Origin: Puccinellia tenuiflora
Taxonomy: Eukaryota > Streptophyta > Magnoliopsida > Poales > Poaceae
Direction of reading: 5' to 3'
Assembly (NCBI GenBank): GCA_012064385.1
Contig: QRDG01000030.1
Coordinates: forward strand, 1,242,125 to 1,306,124
Length of the DNA: 64,000 nucleotides
The notes under the pieces are model-generated. The model did not search any database. It had not been told where the DNA came from and saw only the letters and a program-made list of their open reading frames with translations. Positions 22,838 to 34,226 of this stretch are shown piece after piece (position 1 is the first letter of the stretch; each line of letters begins with the position of its first letter). Position numbers and translations under genes: made by a program.

Positions 22838-25800
22838 NTAATACTTGCTCCAATATCACACAAGCCATGATAACTTGAAGTCCCAATAGAGCATGATATA
22901 ATAGGCTTACCAACCTTGGCCGAATGCCTTAATAACTTTAGTAGCATCTTCACATAAATAGACATCAATAGGAGCTTCTTTCTTCATTTAGTTGTTTGAT
23001 AACTGAAATTTGACTGTTGACTTCACCCTGTTCATAAGGCTGAGAACATCTTCTGTTACTCTTTTAGTAACAGCAATAAGTAAATTCTCCTTAACTTGGT
23101 TTGGATATGAGTGCTTTGACATACTCCTCCTTGGTTTGGATATGGAGGTGCTTTTGACATACTCCTCGATTGTCACAGATGACACCTGTTCTACCTGTTT
23201 AATAACTTTAGGAACAACAATAGATTGTTTTAACAGGTTCAACATAAACTTCAAACCCACTTTTAGGAACACCAATATTACTACAAAAGATTTAGCTATC
23301 TCAATTAAACATATGGATCAAGTCCAAAATTATCACTCAGATTCTTAAACAAAATAGAAGTGGAGAAATTCTCTACACATGAATATTGATAATCTAAATA
23401 AGGCTCACTACCTTTATCAAGATCCCAGTGACCAGTATTTTCAGCGATAGTATCCAACAAATCCATGCTTCTTCTTCACTATTATTTGTAAAACTTCCAC
23501 CAGATGAATTATCCAAAAATTCCTTGTTTTTTTTTTATATCCTCACATAAAAATTTATCAATATAATTTTCCTTGTAAGATCATGACAAGGATTCTGCGA
23601 AGGAGTTCCTTTAACCTCCCCAAGCTTGAGTGATGCTCTCTCCTAGATGTGGCCAGAAATTAAATATATAGTACGGTTCTCATAAGCTGCTTTAGGAGTA
23701 AAATATTTAAGAAAGAAAACCTTCCTCAAAACTCCATTCAATAGTGACTCTTCATCCAAAGACCTGAACCAAATACGAGCATTACCCAGATAAAGACAAA
23801 TATAATAGCTTCCTTTTTACCTGATCTTCAGGAATACCAGGAAGCCTAAATAACCACATATGTCTTCATTGTCTCCACGTGTTCATGTGTAGACTTAGTT
23901 CCATCCCCATAAAGGATTTTCATAACTCTTTTAACATGACCAATGGGAATTTTGTATCCCACTTTAGGCACTTCAGACACTGTAGTTTCAACCACTTTAG
24001 GAGCAGTGGCATAAGCACTTTCATATAAAGCAAGGTGCAGCGAGACACGATTCATAAAATCCATAGTAACAATAAGATAAATAGTAAATAAAATTCAGCT
24101 TTCAAGTTTCCTTACCAAACTTCTTACCAATAGCGCTCACCTCCCCGGCAACGGCGCCAGAAAAGTNACGCGACCGACATGCAACATAGCTCTCTGGAAC
24201 CAATTTGAACAATGGCCATCTGATCTTAGTTCAGACTAACAATTACATAGTTCAACAAAACGGTACTTCATACATATTTGTAGAGCTTATAAAACCCTAA
24301 TCTAACTCTAATACCTGATCTAAACAAAAGCGGCCACCGGGGAACCTTCACCGGGCCATCTGCCACGACGGTGCTGCTACTCACTATCAGCGGTGCCGCC
24401 GTTGGTTGAGGCGCTGGCGCCTGATGACTCCCAGTGCAGGAGATCAATTGTAGTACCTTTCAATTAGAAAAGGTTGTCGAACCCACGAGGAGCTGAAGGT
24501 ATTGGTTAACAAGAATGATAAATAAAACAATAAAAGATGCAAGTGTTTTTGGATTTTTTGGTTGTATAGTTGCAAGAGAATAAAAATGCTGAGAATGAAT
24601 GGTAGCAAGTAAAAGCTCTCAAAGAGAGAAAGCCCAATCTTCTATATGGAAAGAGGACAAGCTCAAGTGTTGTGTGTCTTATATGTGGAAAACGTTCCCG
24701 AGGGCGGCATGGATGTTGCTAGGCATAGAGATTTATTAAACAACACGTTGAATATCTTGTCAAGTTTTAATCTTCTTTGGACGGAGCCATTGTTAGGTAT
24801 AGCTAAATAAATAAACAAACCCCTTATGATGGATCATGTGGCCAAGTAAATGACTACACAAGAATTATTAAGACATAATGTCCCACCGTAGCATTACCCC
24901 TAAGGTCCCCGATACTAATTCCCCATAAAGTAACTTCATGACTCGGTCTTAGGTTTACATGTCCCCCCAAGTCTCCCTCAATTCATTACACTACGGTGTT
25001 CTCCTATGAGCGCATATAGGTGAAGTGTTATGCAGTCGACGTTCGCGGAACACCATCATAGAATCACATAAAAAGATAAACACTAGACAAAATAACAACA
25101 CATGTCATATATAAATCATTGCCAATTCATCCTATGTCCTCAGGAACATGCGGGAACTACTCACAACGTGCAAACATAATGATATTCAGTGGCATAAGTG
25201 GTACAACACAATCTGAAAATATAACTTCACCTCCAAATAATGACAAGTACTCAATCACAAACATGAATAAGAGCACAAGACAAGTATCTAGGGTATAGCA
25301 ACTCTCAAACTATGAGGGGGACGGAGTGGATCACGGAGATGATGATGGAGATGGTGCTGATCTTGGTGATGGTGATGATGTAGAGGCCTCCTCCCACGCC
25401 AAGGAGGAGAAGTGATGACGATGACGATGATTTCCCCCTCCTCCGGAGCTCCGGAGCAGCAAGATCTGATCCCCCTCAGAGGGAATCAGGAGTTTCGCCG
25501 CCGCCGCCTCGGATGGACTTGGAAAAATTAGGGCGTTCGTTTTTGGGCGAGACGATGACGTGCTAAAAAGCCCCGAGCGAGGAAGTGCCCGAGGCTCCAT
25601 TTGGTGGGTCCCATGCGGCTAGATTCTTTGGCCGCGTGGGCCCCCCTCTTTTGGGCCTCGTGGCTCTTCTTCCTTCAATCTTCTTCCCACTGTTGTTCTC
25701 CCGATGAAAAACCAGCTGTGCAATTTTCCTTTTTTCCATTTGGGTCCCTGTAGCTCCTGGAACACTAAAAACAAGAAAAAGGAGGTTTTCTGCCTCCCAG

Positions 25801-25943
25801 AAATTAAATACCAAAATTAGGGACTTTATATGGAAGTCCCATAAATCATCTAAAACATGCAAAAACAATGATAAAACAATGCTAATAACATTCTAATATG
25901 ATAATATAAGTTGTATAAATGATGATATAAAATGCACGTATCG
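22838..25943 (-). mobile_element. Element E: Athila-like gypsy fragment (5' LTR, primer site, gag, start of protease)
   Basis: Minus orientation. One LTR occupies 24166-25943; its minus-strand start reads cgatacgtgcatttt, close to the TGATACG start of several Triticeae gypsy LTRs. The primer site at 24142-24160 reads ctggcgccgttgccgggga on the minus strand, typical of Athila-type elements. Gag follows at about 23560-24064 with frameshifts (YGDGTKSTHEHVET, then SLDEESLLNGVL and FFLKYFTPKAAYENRT). A protease start (GKPIISCSIGTSSYHGLCDI, then GAS) ends at about 22838. RT, integrase and the other LTR are missing, so the element is truncated on its 3' side. Undetermined bases lie at 22838 and 24167. 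Confidence 0.75.
24166..25943 (-). repeat. 5' LTR of element E
   Basis: Bounded on one side by the primer site and on the other by the cacgtatcg terminus. It is non-coding, with long AT-rich parts and a GAT-rich segment near 25340-25430. Confidence 0.65.
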
Positions 25944-26348
25944 GCGCCGCACCTCCTCCCACTCCAGCGCGCGAGTGGTGTGCTCGGCGTCCTGGCGGAG
26001 GCCCTGCTCCAGCCGCGCCACGTTCATCACCTCCACAAACTCGGCCTCCACACGGCGCTGCTTCGCCGCGCGGCGCTCGGACCGCACGGACTTACCGAGA
26101 ACGCGCGCCTCCAGCTCGTCGGGGTCGACGATCTTGAGAAGCTCCTCACCGTTGTCAGTGAGGGCACTGGACTTGGTTGAGGGCGTCGGCAGCGCTGGGG
26201 CAGACGGAACCGGAGGTGGAGGCAGGGGCTCTCGTCCACGTCGGACGCGGAGGCGGCGCTTCTCCTCCTCGTCTTCGATGCCAGCAGGAGGATGGCCATC
26301 GCCGCTCCCGCGAAAGCCGTCACGGCCGTGCCCGGATGCGGATGACAT
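25944..26348 (-). pseudogene. Open frame of unknown function cut by the LTR of element E
   Basis: The minus-strand ATG at 26348 opens a frame with a Gly/Arg-rich start (MSSASGHGRDGFRGSG), a Pro-rich linker, and a charged helical part (DPDELEARVLGKSVRSERRA, then RRVEAEFVEVMN). After about 134 residues the frame runs into the E LTR at 25943, where similarity to coding sequence ends. It is GC-rich with grass-like 5' codon bias. Family not recognised; it could be the first exon of a gene captured by element D or broken by E. Confidence 0.45.
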
Positions 26349-26586
26349 GGAGCGAGTGGGTTGGAAGAACTGGGCGGAGGGGACGTGAACGTTATGTAGG
26401 GGCTAAATGGGGTGAACGAGAATCTGGAACCATCGCATCCAGCCAATCAGGTCGCAGAACCGGCCTTCTCACGGATCAGCTTAACCCTAGCGACCGATCC
26501 AAACCGTCCATGCAGAGCGATCAACGGCCCGGAAGGGTGCGGGGTTTCAGACGGGGTTCTGAGAGTGTTTCATTGACCAATATCGG

Positions 26587-27703
26587 CATATCCATGGCTA
26601 ACTTTGTGCTATGATGACCATACTCGGCACAAACATGTGTTTGACATTGTAAACAATGTTGCCAAAGAAAGATTCCAAGATTTTTCGATTTTATTTTTAA
26701 ACATTTTATTTAGTGCCGAAACCCCCATTTTTTGTGAAGTAGATACCACAAATAAGACATAAAATTGATCTCTCACAATTATCACACAAACTATATCATA
26801 TGGGAGGCATAACCCCTGAATATAATGAATTTTGGAGCTTTTTAACTATATTCCCCTCATTAAATGAGTTTACTAGCATTTATCGAGAAATAAAAAAAAT
26901 TGAACTACAAGTCTGTTATAGTTTGGCCCCAAAATTATGTAAAAATCATAATAAAGTAGTCTATAATTATTGAATGCAATTGCAAAGAAAAAAGTAGGAA
27001 AAATTCACCCTTAGCTATGAATGGTCACACGGACAATTTTGGACCTGTTTTGAAAAAAATCTCATAAATCGAGAAAACATAAAAAATGTAAAAACCAGGA
27101 GGGATCTACCCTTTAGTCTACTACTCCCTCTGTATCAAAATGTAAGATGTTTTACCTTTTTCTTTACATCCGTATCTAGACATGTTTTAGTGTAAGGTTC
27201 AAATGAATCTTGTACTAAAACATGTCTAGATACGGATGGAAAGCAAAATGGTAAACATCTTACATTTTGATACGGATGGGAGTAGTATGGAGGAAATATC
27301 ATAAACTTTCAATAACAATCTTTTATAAAAGGAGTGTTCACGAAATGGACAATCTTGTCTGAAGTTAAATGGCTTTCATGTCAAATGACCAAGATCATGG
27401 CATATCCATGGCTACCTTTGTGTTATGATGACCACACTCGGCATAAACATGTGTTTTAACATTTTGAACAATGTTGCCAAAGCAAGATTCCAAGATTTTC
27501 TGATTTTATTTTTAATCATTTTATTTAGTGCCGAAATCCCTTTTTTGTGCAGTAGGTACCACAAATAAGATGGAAAATTGACCTCTCACAATTATCACAC
27601 AAACTATATCCTATGGGAGGCATAACCCCTGAATATCATGATTTTTTGAGCTTTTAACTATATTCCACTCATTAAATGAGTTTACTAGCATTTATCAAAA
27701 ACA
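26587..27703. repeat. Direct repeat pair of about 305 bp
   Basis: 26587-26893 and 27401-27703 share the sequence from catatccatggcta through gggaggcataacccctgaat to gagtttactagcatttatc, with roughly 10% differences. The copies are 814 bp apart, and a Stowaway MITE lies between them. Origin unknown; AT-rich and non-coding. Confidence 0.85.
27124..27282. mobile_element. Stowaway MITE
   Basis: A near-perfect hairpin from ctccctctgtatcaaaatg to cattttgatacggatgggag, 159 bp long. It is flanked by TA on both sides (27122-27123 and 27283-27284), as expected for Tc1/mariner-type MITEs. The central arms also pair (tctagacatgttttagt / actaaaacatgtctaga). Confidence 0.92.
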
Positions 27704-28735
27704 ATTCTAATAAATCAAGAAAATATCATAAAAATGAAAAAAATGGGGGATATTACTTTCAACTGTAGTAGTATCAAGTGAAAATCATAAACTTGCAATC
27801 CACATCCAGTTCGCGTCCAGACCGCGCTTGACAGCACTAGAGCGCGTCCAGAGAGTGCAAGACAGCGCTATGGCGCGCTCCGGACGCGAATTGACATGCC
27901 ATGAAACAAATTATCGCGTCAGTTCGCGTTCAACATGGTCTAGAAGGACCACATTGTTTTTTGGCTCATTTAGAGAAGGTCAAAAAAACACTTGCTTAGA
28001 AATGGGGCTGTTTACCCTAGCTTTGGAGCTCATTTTTCACGACTATGAGTTTTACTTCATAAACGTGCTTGGATTGATGACTTAACGTGCATAACAGTTG
28101 ATAAAGCATTGAAACATCAATACTTGTAGTTCATAGAAGTGCTCGGATTGATCACCAAACAAGTGTTCCCAGAGCGCATCCAGAGCACTTCAACTGTTCG
28201 ACAGAAGTGCCACAAATTTACAAGTCTGGTAACTGAACAGAATACAACCTAAAATCAACAATGCATAGTAAGAGTGTAAGACTAGTCACTGAACTCTTCT
28301 TTGACCTCCTCTTTCACCTCTTGTTTGATCTCGACGTCATCTTCATCCATCTCTTCAGTGGACTCCACAACCTTGTGGCCGACCTTTTCAAATATCAGCT
28401 TGATGTACTCCTGATAGACCTGTACCTTGATGACGACGAGATCACCAAGGCAAATTTGTGTGAGATCGCAAAATAGATCCCAGTTCTCTTCGAACACGAG
28501 GTACTCGCTTGCCACTTATCCTTGAACTTGAACATATGTTCCCATAATCATAATATCATCTTTGCACAGACAAGAATTTCCTTCCCATGACAGCTCGTAC
28601 TCATCTACTACCTCAATCTTGAGGTACTGACCAAAATAACAAAAACATTGTATAAGAAATGTGTAAATGATGTCATTTTTGTTTTGTAGAAATGATGATG
28701 AATAAAGGGTGAATAAAATGATACCAGAGCCCTCG

Positions 28736-29196
28736 TGACGTGGGGTTACCACGCCAAATCCCTCGGAGGTCATCCTTGGGTTTAGAGAAGAGGAGAAGAT
28801 GGTGGTGTTGGTGAATCCGTCGGTTGACAAGCAAGGTTTACCCAGGTTCAGGCCCCCGAAGGTAAAAGCCCTATGTCCTGCTTGTCTGGTATTGATTGAC
28901 GAGATTACAGTAGATCTACAATGGCAAAATCGTTAGATGTGATCTCGCTAGGGTTTCGGTGGCTGGTTTCAACGTGCCCCTAGCCGGTAGCCCTCCCAGC
29001 CCTTAAATAGTAGGGCTGGGTCTCGGGAATCCTCTACCGACTAGGGTTACAGCTCATAACCGACCTTGGTTCTGTCTAGTCTTGGGCTTGTTTCCTTCGG
29101 TATGGGCCTTCCTTTCGGCCTTGTCCCGCAGCCCATGATGATGTTTGAACACCAGGTATCCAAACCGTGGGGCACCCGAAGGGTACACCCACGTCA
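28736..29196 (-). repeat. 3' LTR of element A
   Basis: 461 bp, identical in length to the other LTR. About 10 differences by eye, eight of them transitions. A TATA-like site for minus-strand transcription (tatttaag) lies near 29000-29010. The polypurine tract on the minus strand (cctcgggggctac) lies at 29197-29210. Confidence 0.95.
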
Positions 29197-29809
29197 GTAG
29201 CCCCCGAGGACCTGATAGACTTCAAGGAGTCTGACAGGGACTCCACCCTTAGTCAGGTGTTCAAGTAAGGTTGTTTTCAACTTTAGATATTATGTTTCGT
29301 ACCCATTTCGCAGGGCGCTTTAGTCGTGGGATGCTCGACATGGCAGGCCTGGTTCACTCGACAGTATCGGGACCAATTAAGTGCTCTTGGGCACAAACTC
29401 TACCAGCCTACATCAGACTCGAGTCCCCGGGCTCGAATCCGGAAGCTTGACCATTCGACTCAGGCCATATTTGAGGTCTCACAGAGTCGAACTGAGCTTA
29501 TAGGGTACCCAACGCGTCCGTCGGGATTTTCATCACGCCTGTTGGCACGGCACAGTTGTCAGGTACCTCAGCTGTTGCTGTCAGTCCCAGCCCTACACGA
29601 CGAATCGGTGGGTCTTACCTTTGCATGGTAAATGCAGCATCCGAGGGTCAATTGTATCTGATTCATCTCGGGAATTTTATTTGTTTTTGCTCGGGTTAGA
29701 CCGGAGTCGATAACCTCTCGAGTGCCTTTTAGTCTTTCAGTTATCAGGCGCTCGGTCGATAACCTCTCGGGGGCTGCGCCGCGACGGCCACCTGCCGTCA
29801 CTGGAGAAG

Positions 29810-30440
29810 ATGAAGACACGGGCTCCTGGCGACGAGGTTTCCCCTCGCCTCCGAGACGACGAGCGCGTCTGCTTTGTCGACTTTGTGAACAGGGGATTCA
29901 CCTTCCCTGTTCACGAATTCTTCCGCGGCTTGATGTACGCGTACGGCGTATAGCTGCACGACTTCACCCCCAACGCCGTGCTCCACATCTCCTGCTTCAT
30001 CGTCTTGTGCGAGTGTTTCCTTGGGATACACCCGCACTGGGGGTTGTGGCAGCGGATCTTCAACGTGAAGCGCAACGCCGGCGCTCATGGCGTGTACCCC
30101 GTGGGCGGCTTCGGGATCCAGACGCGCGGGGACATCGACTACTTCGACCTGAAGCAGCTCGAGTCCGCGCAAAACTGGCGGAAGAAGTGGTTCTACGTCT
30201 CCTACACCTGCAAGCCGGGGCAGTTGTACGGAGTGCCGCCGTTCCGAGGCGTCATCGTCGTGGAGAAGAAGAACTCGTGGTCGCACCGACCCGATGACCG
30301 AGAGGCCAAGGAAGCGTCTCCATTATTGTCTCGGGTGGCGACGTTGTTGAAGACCGCGGGCAAGGAGGTGAACGGGGTGCACCTGATTGCCACGTTTATC
30401 AAACGGCGCGTGCACCCTATTCAAGCTCGGGAGCACCATA
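29810..30440 (+). pseudogene. Antisense ORF of element A, first part ('putative gypsy type transposon' domain)
   Basis: Plus-strand frame opposite to gag-pol, ATG at 29810. It has the pattern of the domain annotated as 'putative gypsy type transposon' in grass proteins: FVDFVNRGFTFPVHEFFRGL, then ISCFIVLCECFLGIHPHWGL, NWRKKWFYVSY and LIATFIKRRVHPIQ. A TAG at 29951-29953 sits where a glutamine is expected. The frame is cut at about 30440 by insert C and resumes at 34227. Function unknown; related antisense genes are known in other plant gypsy elements such as maize Grande. Confidence 0.8.
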
Positions 30441-33400
30441 CAATGAAGCTTTGTGCAACCGGTCATGCTACACAATCGAAGGTTACTGGGTTTACCAATC
30501 CCAGGCCAAAACCTTTGGCAGTGCTCGGAATGGATCATCGGCATGCAACACTTCGATCATGCCATAAGCTCAGACATAGCATTAATGTATAATAGAGAGA
30601 TCAAGACTTGTGGAACAACTGGCACATCACAGACTCTACGACACAAAGATTCATATAGCAACTCATATATGAGAAAGATACAAATATTACACACAAAAGG
30701 GGTCACCGACCCATCAGTACATCATGCGGAAGCGAAGTAGTGTTGTCTAATACAACAAGATCCAAATATAGGGCCTAAGAGGCCTACACATAAACAACCC
30801 CAACCAGCTTGTTCCACGGTCCCAAGCTGCCACCTGGGAACCCCGAACTACTCGTCGATATCCAAGAAGAAACCACCTGTGTGCTCGGTGTCGTCCTCCT
30901 CTGAAACAAATTATAAAGCAGCAAAGAGAGGCTGAGTATGACGTACTCGCAAGTTTAGTAGGGCGATATAGGCCCAATGATGACGGAGGCTCTAAAGCTG
31001 TATAGTATTTGTTTTGCATAAAGCCAGTTTTCATAAACCAAGAATATAAATGACCCATAGGCATCGACTACTCAGAATATTTTTATAAAACGGGTAAGAG
31101 AGTAAACTTTCTTCTTTGGTTCTCATCGAACCATCAGTCAAAGAAACATCTCATCTCCACCAAGGCACTCCCTCGAATCACCCTCGAGGAAATGAACCTT
31201 TTAAACACACGTTGAGTTGCAACCTTTAGCTGCCAAGTTTTAATTAATTAGGTTATACTTTTCTATGAGCTAATCCGCCTTTCCCAAGAGTTTGTCCATA
31301 ACCGTGGACACGACTTTTCGAAAAGATTTACCCTGCAGGGGTGTACTAATTTACACCTTGGTACCGTCCGGCTCACCTGATTGGCCCTCTTCCGGGGAAG
31401 GCCGACGAGTGGGCGCGGTTAAACCTTTACCTCGCATGAGACTATCCAAGAGTCATCTGTGGCGGCAGGACAAGTTTACCCAGCCTATTTCAGCCCCTGC
31501 CCCCATCGCCACATCCTAAGCACCACCATCCTCATCATTTCTTTTTCCACTCACATACACACGCGCAAAAGGAAATAGCAAACTAGAGGACCCTTGGATA
31601 CGCCCGCACAAGTTATTCAGTTAGTAAGGAGCTCATACCCCCACCAATGGCAGCACGCTCGGTTCTTGGTTCTAGCTAAAAGCACTCTCAGCCTAGGCGG
31701 CAAGAATGAGGCAAAACACCATCCCCGATGGCAACTCATCCAAGCCTTTTAGCAATTTAATTAAGTACCATCAGTAACCACCATGTGTGAACATTCCATC
31801 AACATCAATAATAATGGAATTAATCAACAGACATATAGCATTTGACTAAGCATGGCTAAGCATATAGTTACAACAATTATATCTTTGTCTCAGGCCAACA
31901 CATCAAACCTATGGTTCATAGGTAGGGAAACATGGATTGGTTCGGGGGAAAACATGCATTCATAGGATACTCTAGTATTGACCAAAATTGACATTGGAAT
32001 CGAATGCAATATTATAGTGGATAAAATAAGTTTATAAAACAATAGGATTCTAGATGCCAAGAAGGTTAGGTTATCTCTTGCCTTGCTGCCGGGGCGTGTA
32101 GTACTGCTCGTCGGGGTAGGTAGGGTTAACCTCCACTCCGGAATCTATCGATACCCAAAATAATAACAAAGGAACAAAATAAATAACACGAAGACAAGGT
32201 GCAATGCACAATCACATGATGACATGACAAGTTGATGCAAAGATAGCATCATTTAATTTGTCTAACAATTTAAATGGAGTTTCAAATAATTAGTGCAATT
32301 ATTTGAAAACAACCCCATATTTAACTTAATGGCCACATTGTTTATAAATTATTACATTATTAAGGAAGTGGCTTAAATATGCATGAACATCACATGATTA
32401 AGTAGGTTTTTTTCTTCCGATCATTTTGGTACCTCATTTGTGAATTTCCATTTATCGATGATTAAATAGTAATTTAAATAATTAATTGCATTTAATTCTT
32501 TTAATCAATTAAAGAATAACATCAAATAAATATTTGTGATCATGATGTAATATTGGCATGGTTTGATAGCATTTAACATGCTGATCACTTTGATATTTTA
32601 TTCACAATTTTTGGTTAATTATTTAATAAGTTATGATTTTTTTCCAATTTGGTATTATTTAAGCCTTTTTAGGAATTCTTGAAAAAACAACAATATTACA
32701 AATTCAAAGGACCATTACAATTGTTCTAACGTGTAGAGATTGTTTTTCTGAACATTTTGATATTTGATTTGTCAAATTTGGACCAATAATTAAAAAGATA
32801 ACAATTCTTTTATTTAATTTTTAACTCCAAAAAGAAAAGTCAAAAGCCCTGACAGGCCGGACCTGTGTCTGAGACGGCCGGCCTCCTGGCAGGCCTAGGC
32901 CGGGCTCCTTTTGGAGGCAGCCGGCCTCCCGGCCGGCCCAGACCAAAGTCCAGGCCGGGCATGGGCCTGAGGCAACCGGCCGTCTGGCCGGCCCAGGCCG
33001 GTGCTCAGGCCGGGGGCACGGTGGTGAGCGGGACGGCGACGAGGTGCGGTGGCCGGCGGCAAGACGACGGCAAGAGAGAGAGAGAAAGGTTGCGAGGGAA
33101 AATGCCAGGAAGATCGCGGAGCTCACCCTGAGCTCGGGAACGTGGACGGGGAGGTCCTGCTGGCCAGATGGGGTCGCGGGCGTGCTCGGCTTGCGGCTGT
33201 CGGTGTCGGAGAAGAACGGCAACGGCGTCGATTTCCGGTGCCCCCCCCCCCCGTCGATTCCTCGGACCACGACGGAGAGGGAAACGAGGCACAACTTCCC
33301 GTGGCTTCGATCTGCGCTCTTGGTCCTCTAGTGGCGGCACCACCGGCACAGGCGAGGCAACGGTGGAGCTCGGGGGCGAAACGAGCAAGAGAGGAGGAGA

Positions 33401-34226
33401 GGAACAGGCAGGTGAGGGGGAGGAATGAGTCGCGGACGGAGCAGGCGGGCACGTCGGCGTGTCCATGTCCACGGGGGCACGCCAGGAAGGAGTGGGGGCG
33501 GTGGCAATGGGCGCCCCGGCATGGCCCAGTGTCGGGGGAGGCACTGTGGAGAAGATGGTCAGCGTTTTCACAAAAACCCCCCTGGTTCCATTTTTTTGTA
33601 ATTACAAACAGGTCCCAACAGCAACATTAGCGATTTAATTGGGGCCTTTAAACAATTTTAGAAATTCTGGAAAAATTCATATGGGCTCCCTATGTCATGA
33701 GGAAACTCCACAAAAATTGGTGTTCCAAAAATAATTGTTAGATACAAATTTATTCATAGGGTTTAAAGATAGCCATTTTTGATAATTCCCAAATTGTATT
33801 TATTTGGAGCACTAAGCATGTCCAAGAATAATGAAATTAATCATGGAGGCTCCCACATATTAATGAAGCTCCCCACAATTTTAGTTTGAATTTTTGGAAA
33901 GTTTATCTTGTTTCAAAATAGAATTGAATTAAACCAATTTTGGATTCTCAATTTCATTTGTATTTTGGCAATATTGGAATTTGAGAATTGGTTATAAAAT
34001 GTAAAATTGGAACTTCTTCCTAAACAATTTGGAAGTTCATTTATTTGTTGCCAAGTTGAGCATTGCATTTGGGTTGGAGGTTTTGGGAAGGTTGGGCTTC
34101 CCCATGTTATATGCGTTTCCAAGTGTTGATTGTTAGGAGAAACAATTTCAAATGCATGCCATGATGCAAACAAGAATGCAAAAGTGGAAAAATTCTTCGT
34201 ATTTTTCATTACAAAGCTGGGGATGT
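30441..34226. mobile_element. Element C: unclassified insert in the antisense ORF of A
   Basis: The antisense ORF stops matching its family after codons reading REHHT and resumes with LYEYVGVAD at 34231. The stretch between is foreign. The target appears duplicated as taca (30438-30441 or so, and 34227-34230). The right end read on the minus strand starts like tgtaacatcccc, seen at LTR starts of Triticeae elements, but no matching direct repeat is found at the left end. Content: AT-rich with a GC-rich island at 32850-33570, and no recognisable protein. It could be a truncated LTR element. Confidence 0.6.
32850..33570. other. GC-rich island in insert C
   Basis: About 700 bp, strongly GC-rich with repeated ggccgg motifs (32873-33010), in an otherwise AT-rich insert. 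Long overlapping frames on both strands come from the composition; none shows a known domain. It may be a captured gene fragment or an element-internal regulatory block. Confidence 0.4.

Noticed and set aside
24142..24166. Possible start of a complete gypsy element running left from this primer site
   Set aside because: Similarity to gag and protease ends near 22838, and no second LTR, RT or integrase follows, so only a fragment is supported.
33005..33630. Proline- and arginine-rich frames in the GC island of insert C
   Set aside because: Frames are open on both strands because of composition. No motif, start context or splice signal supports a gene.
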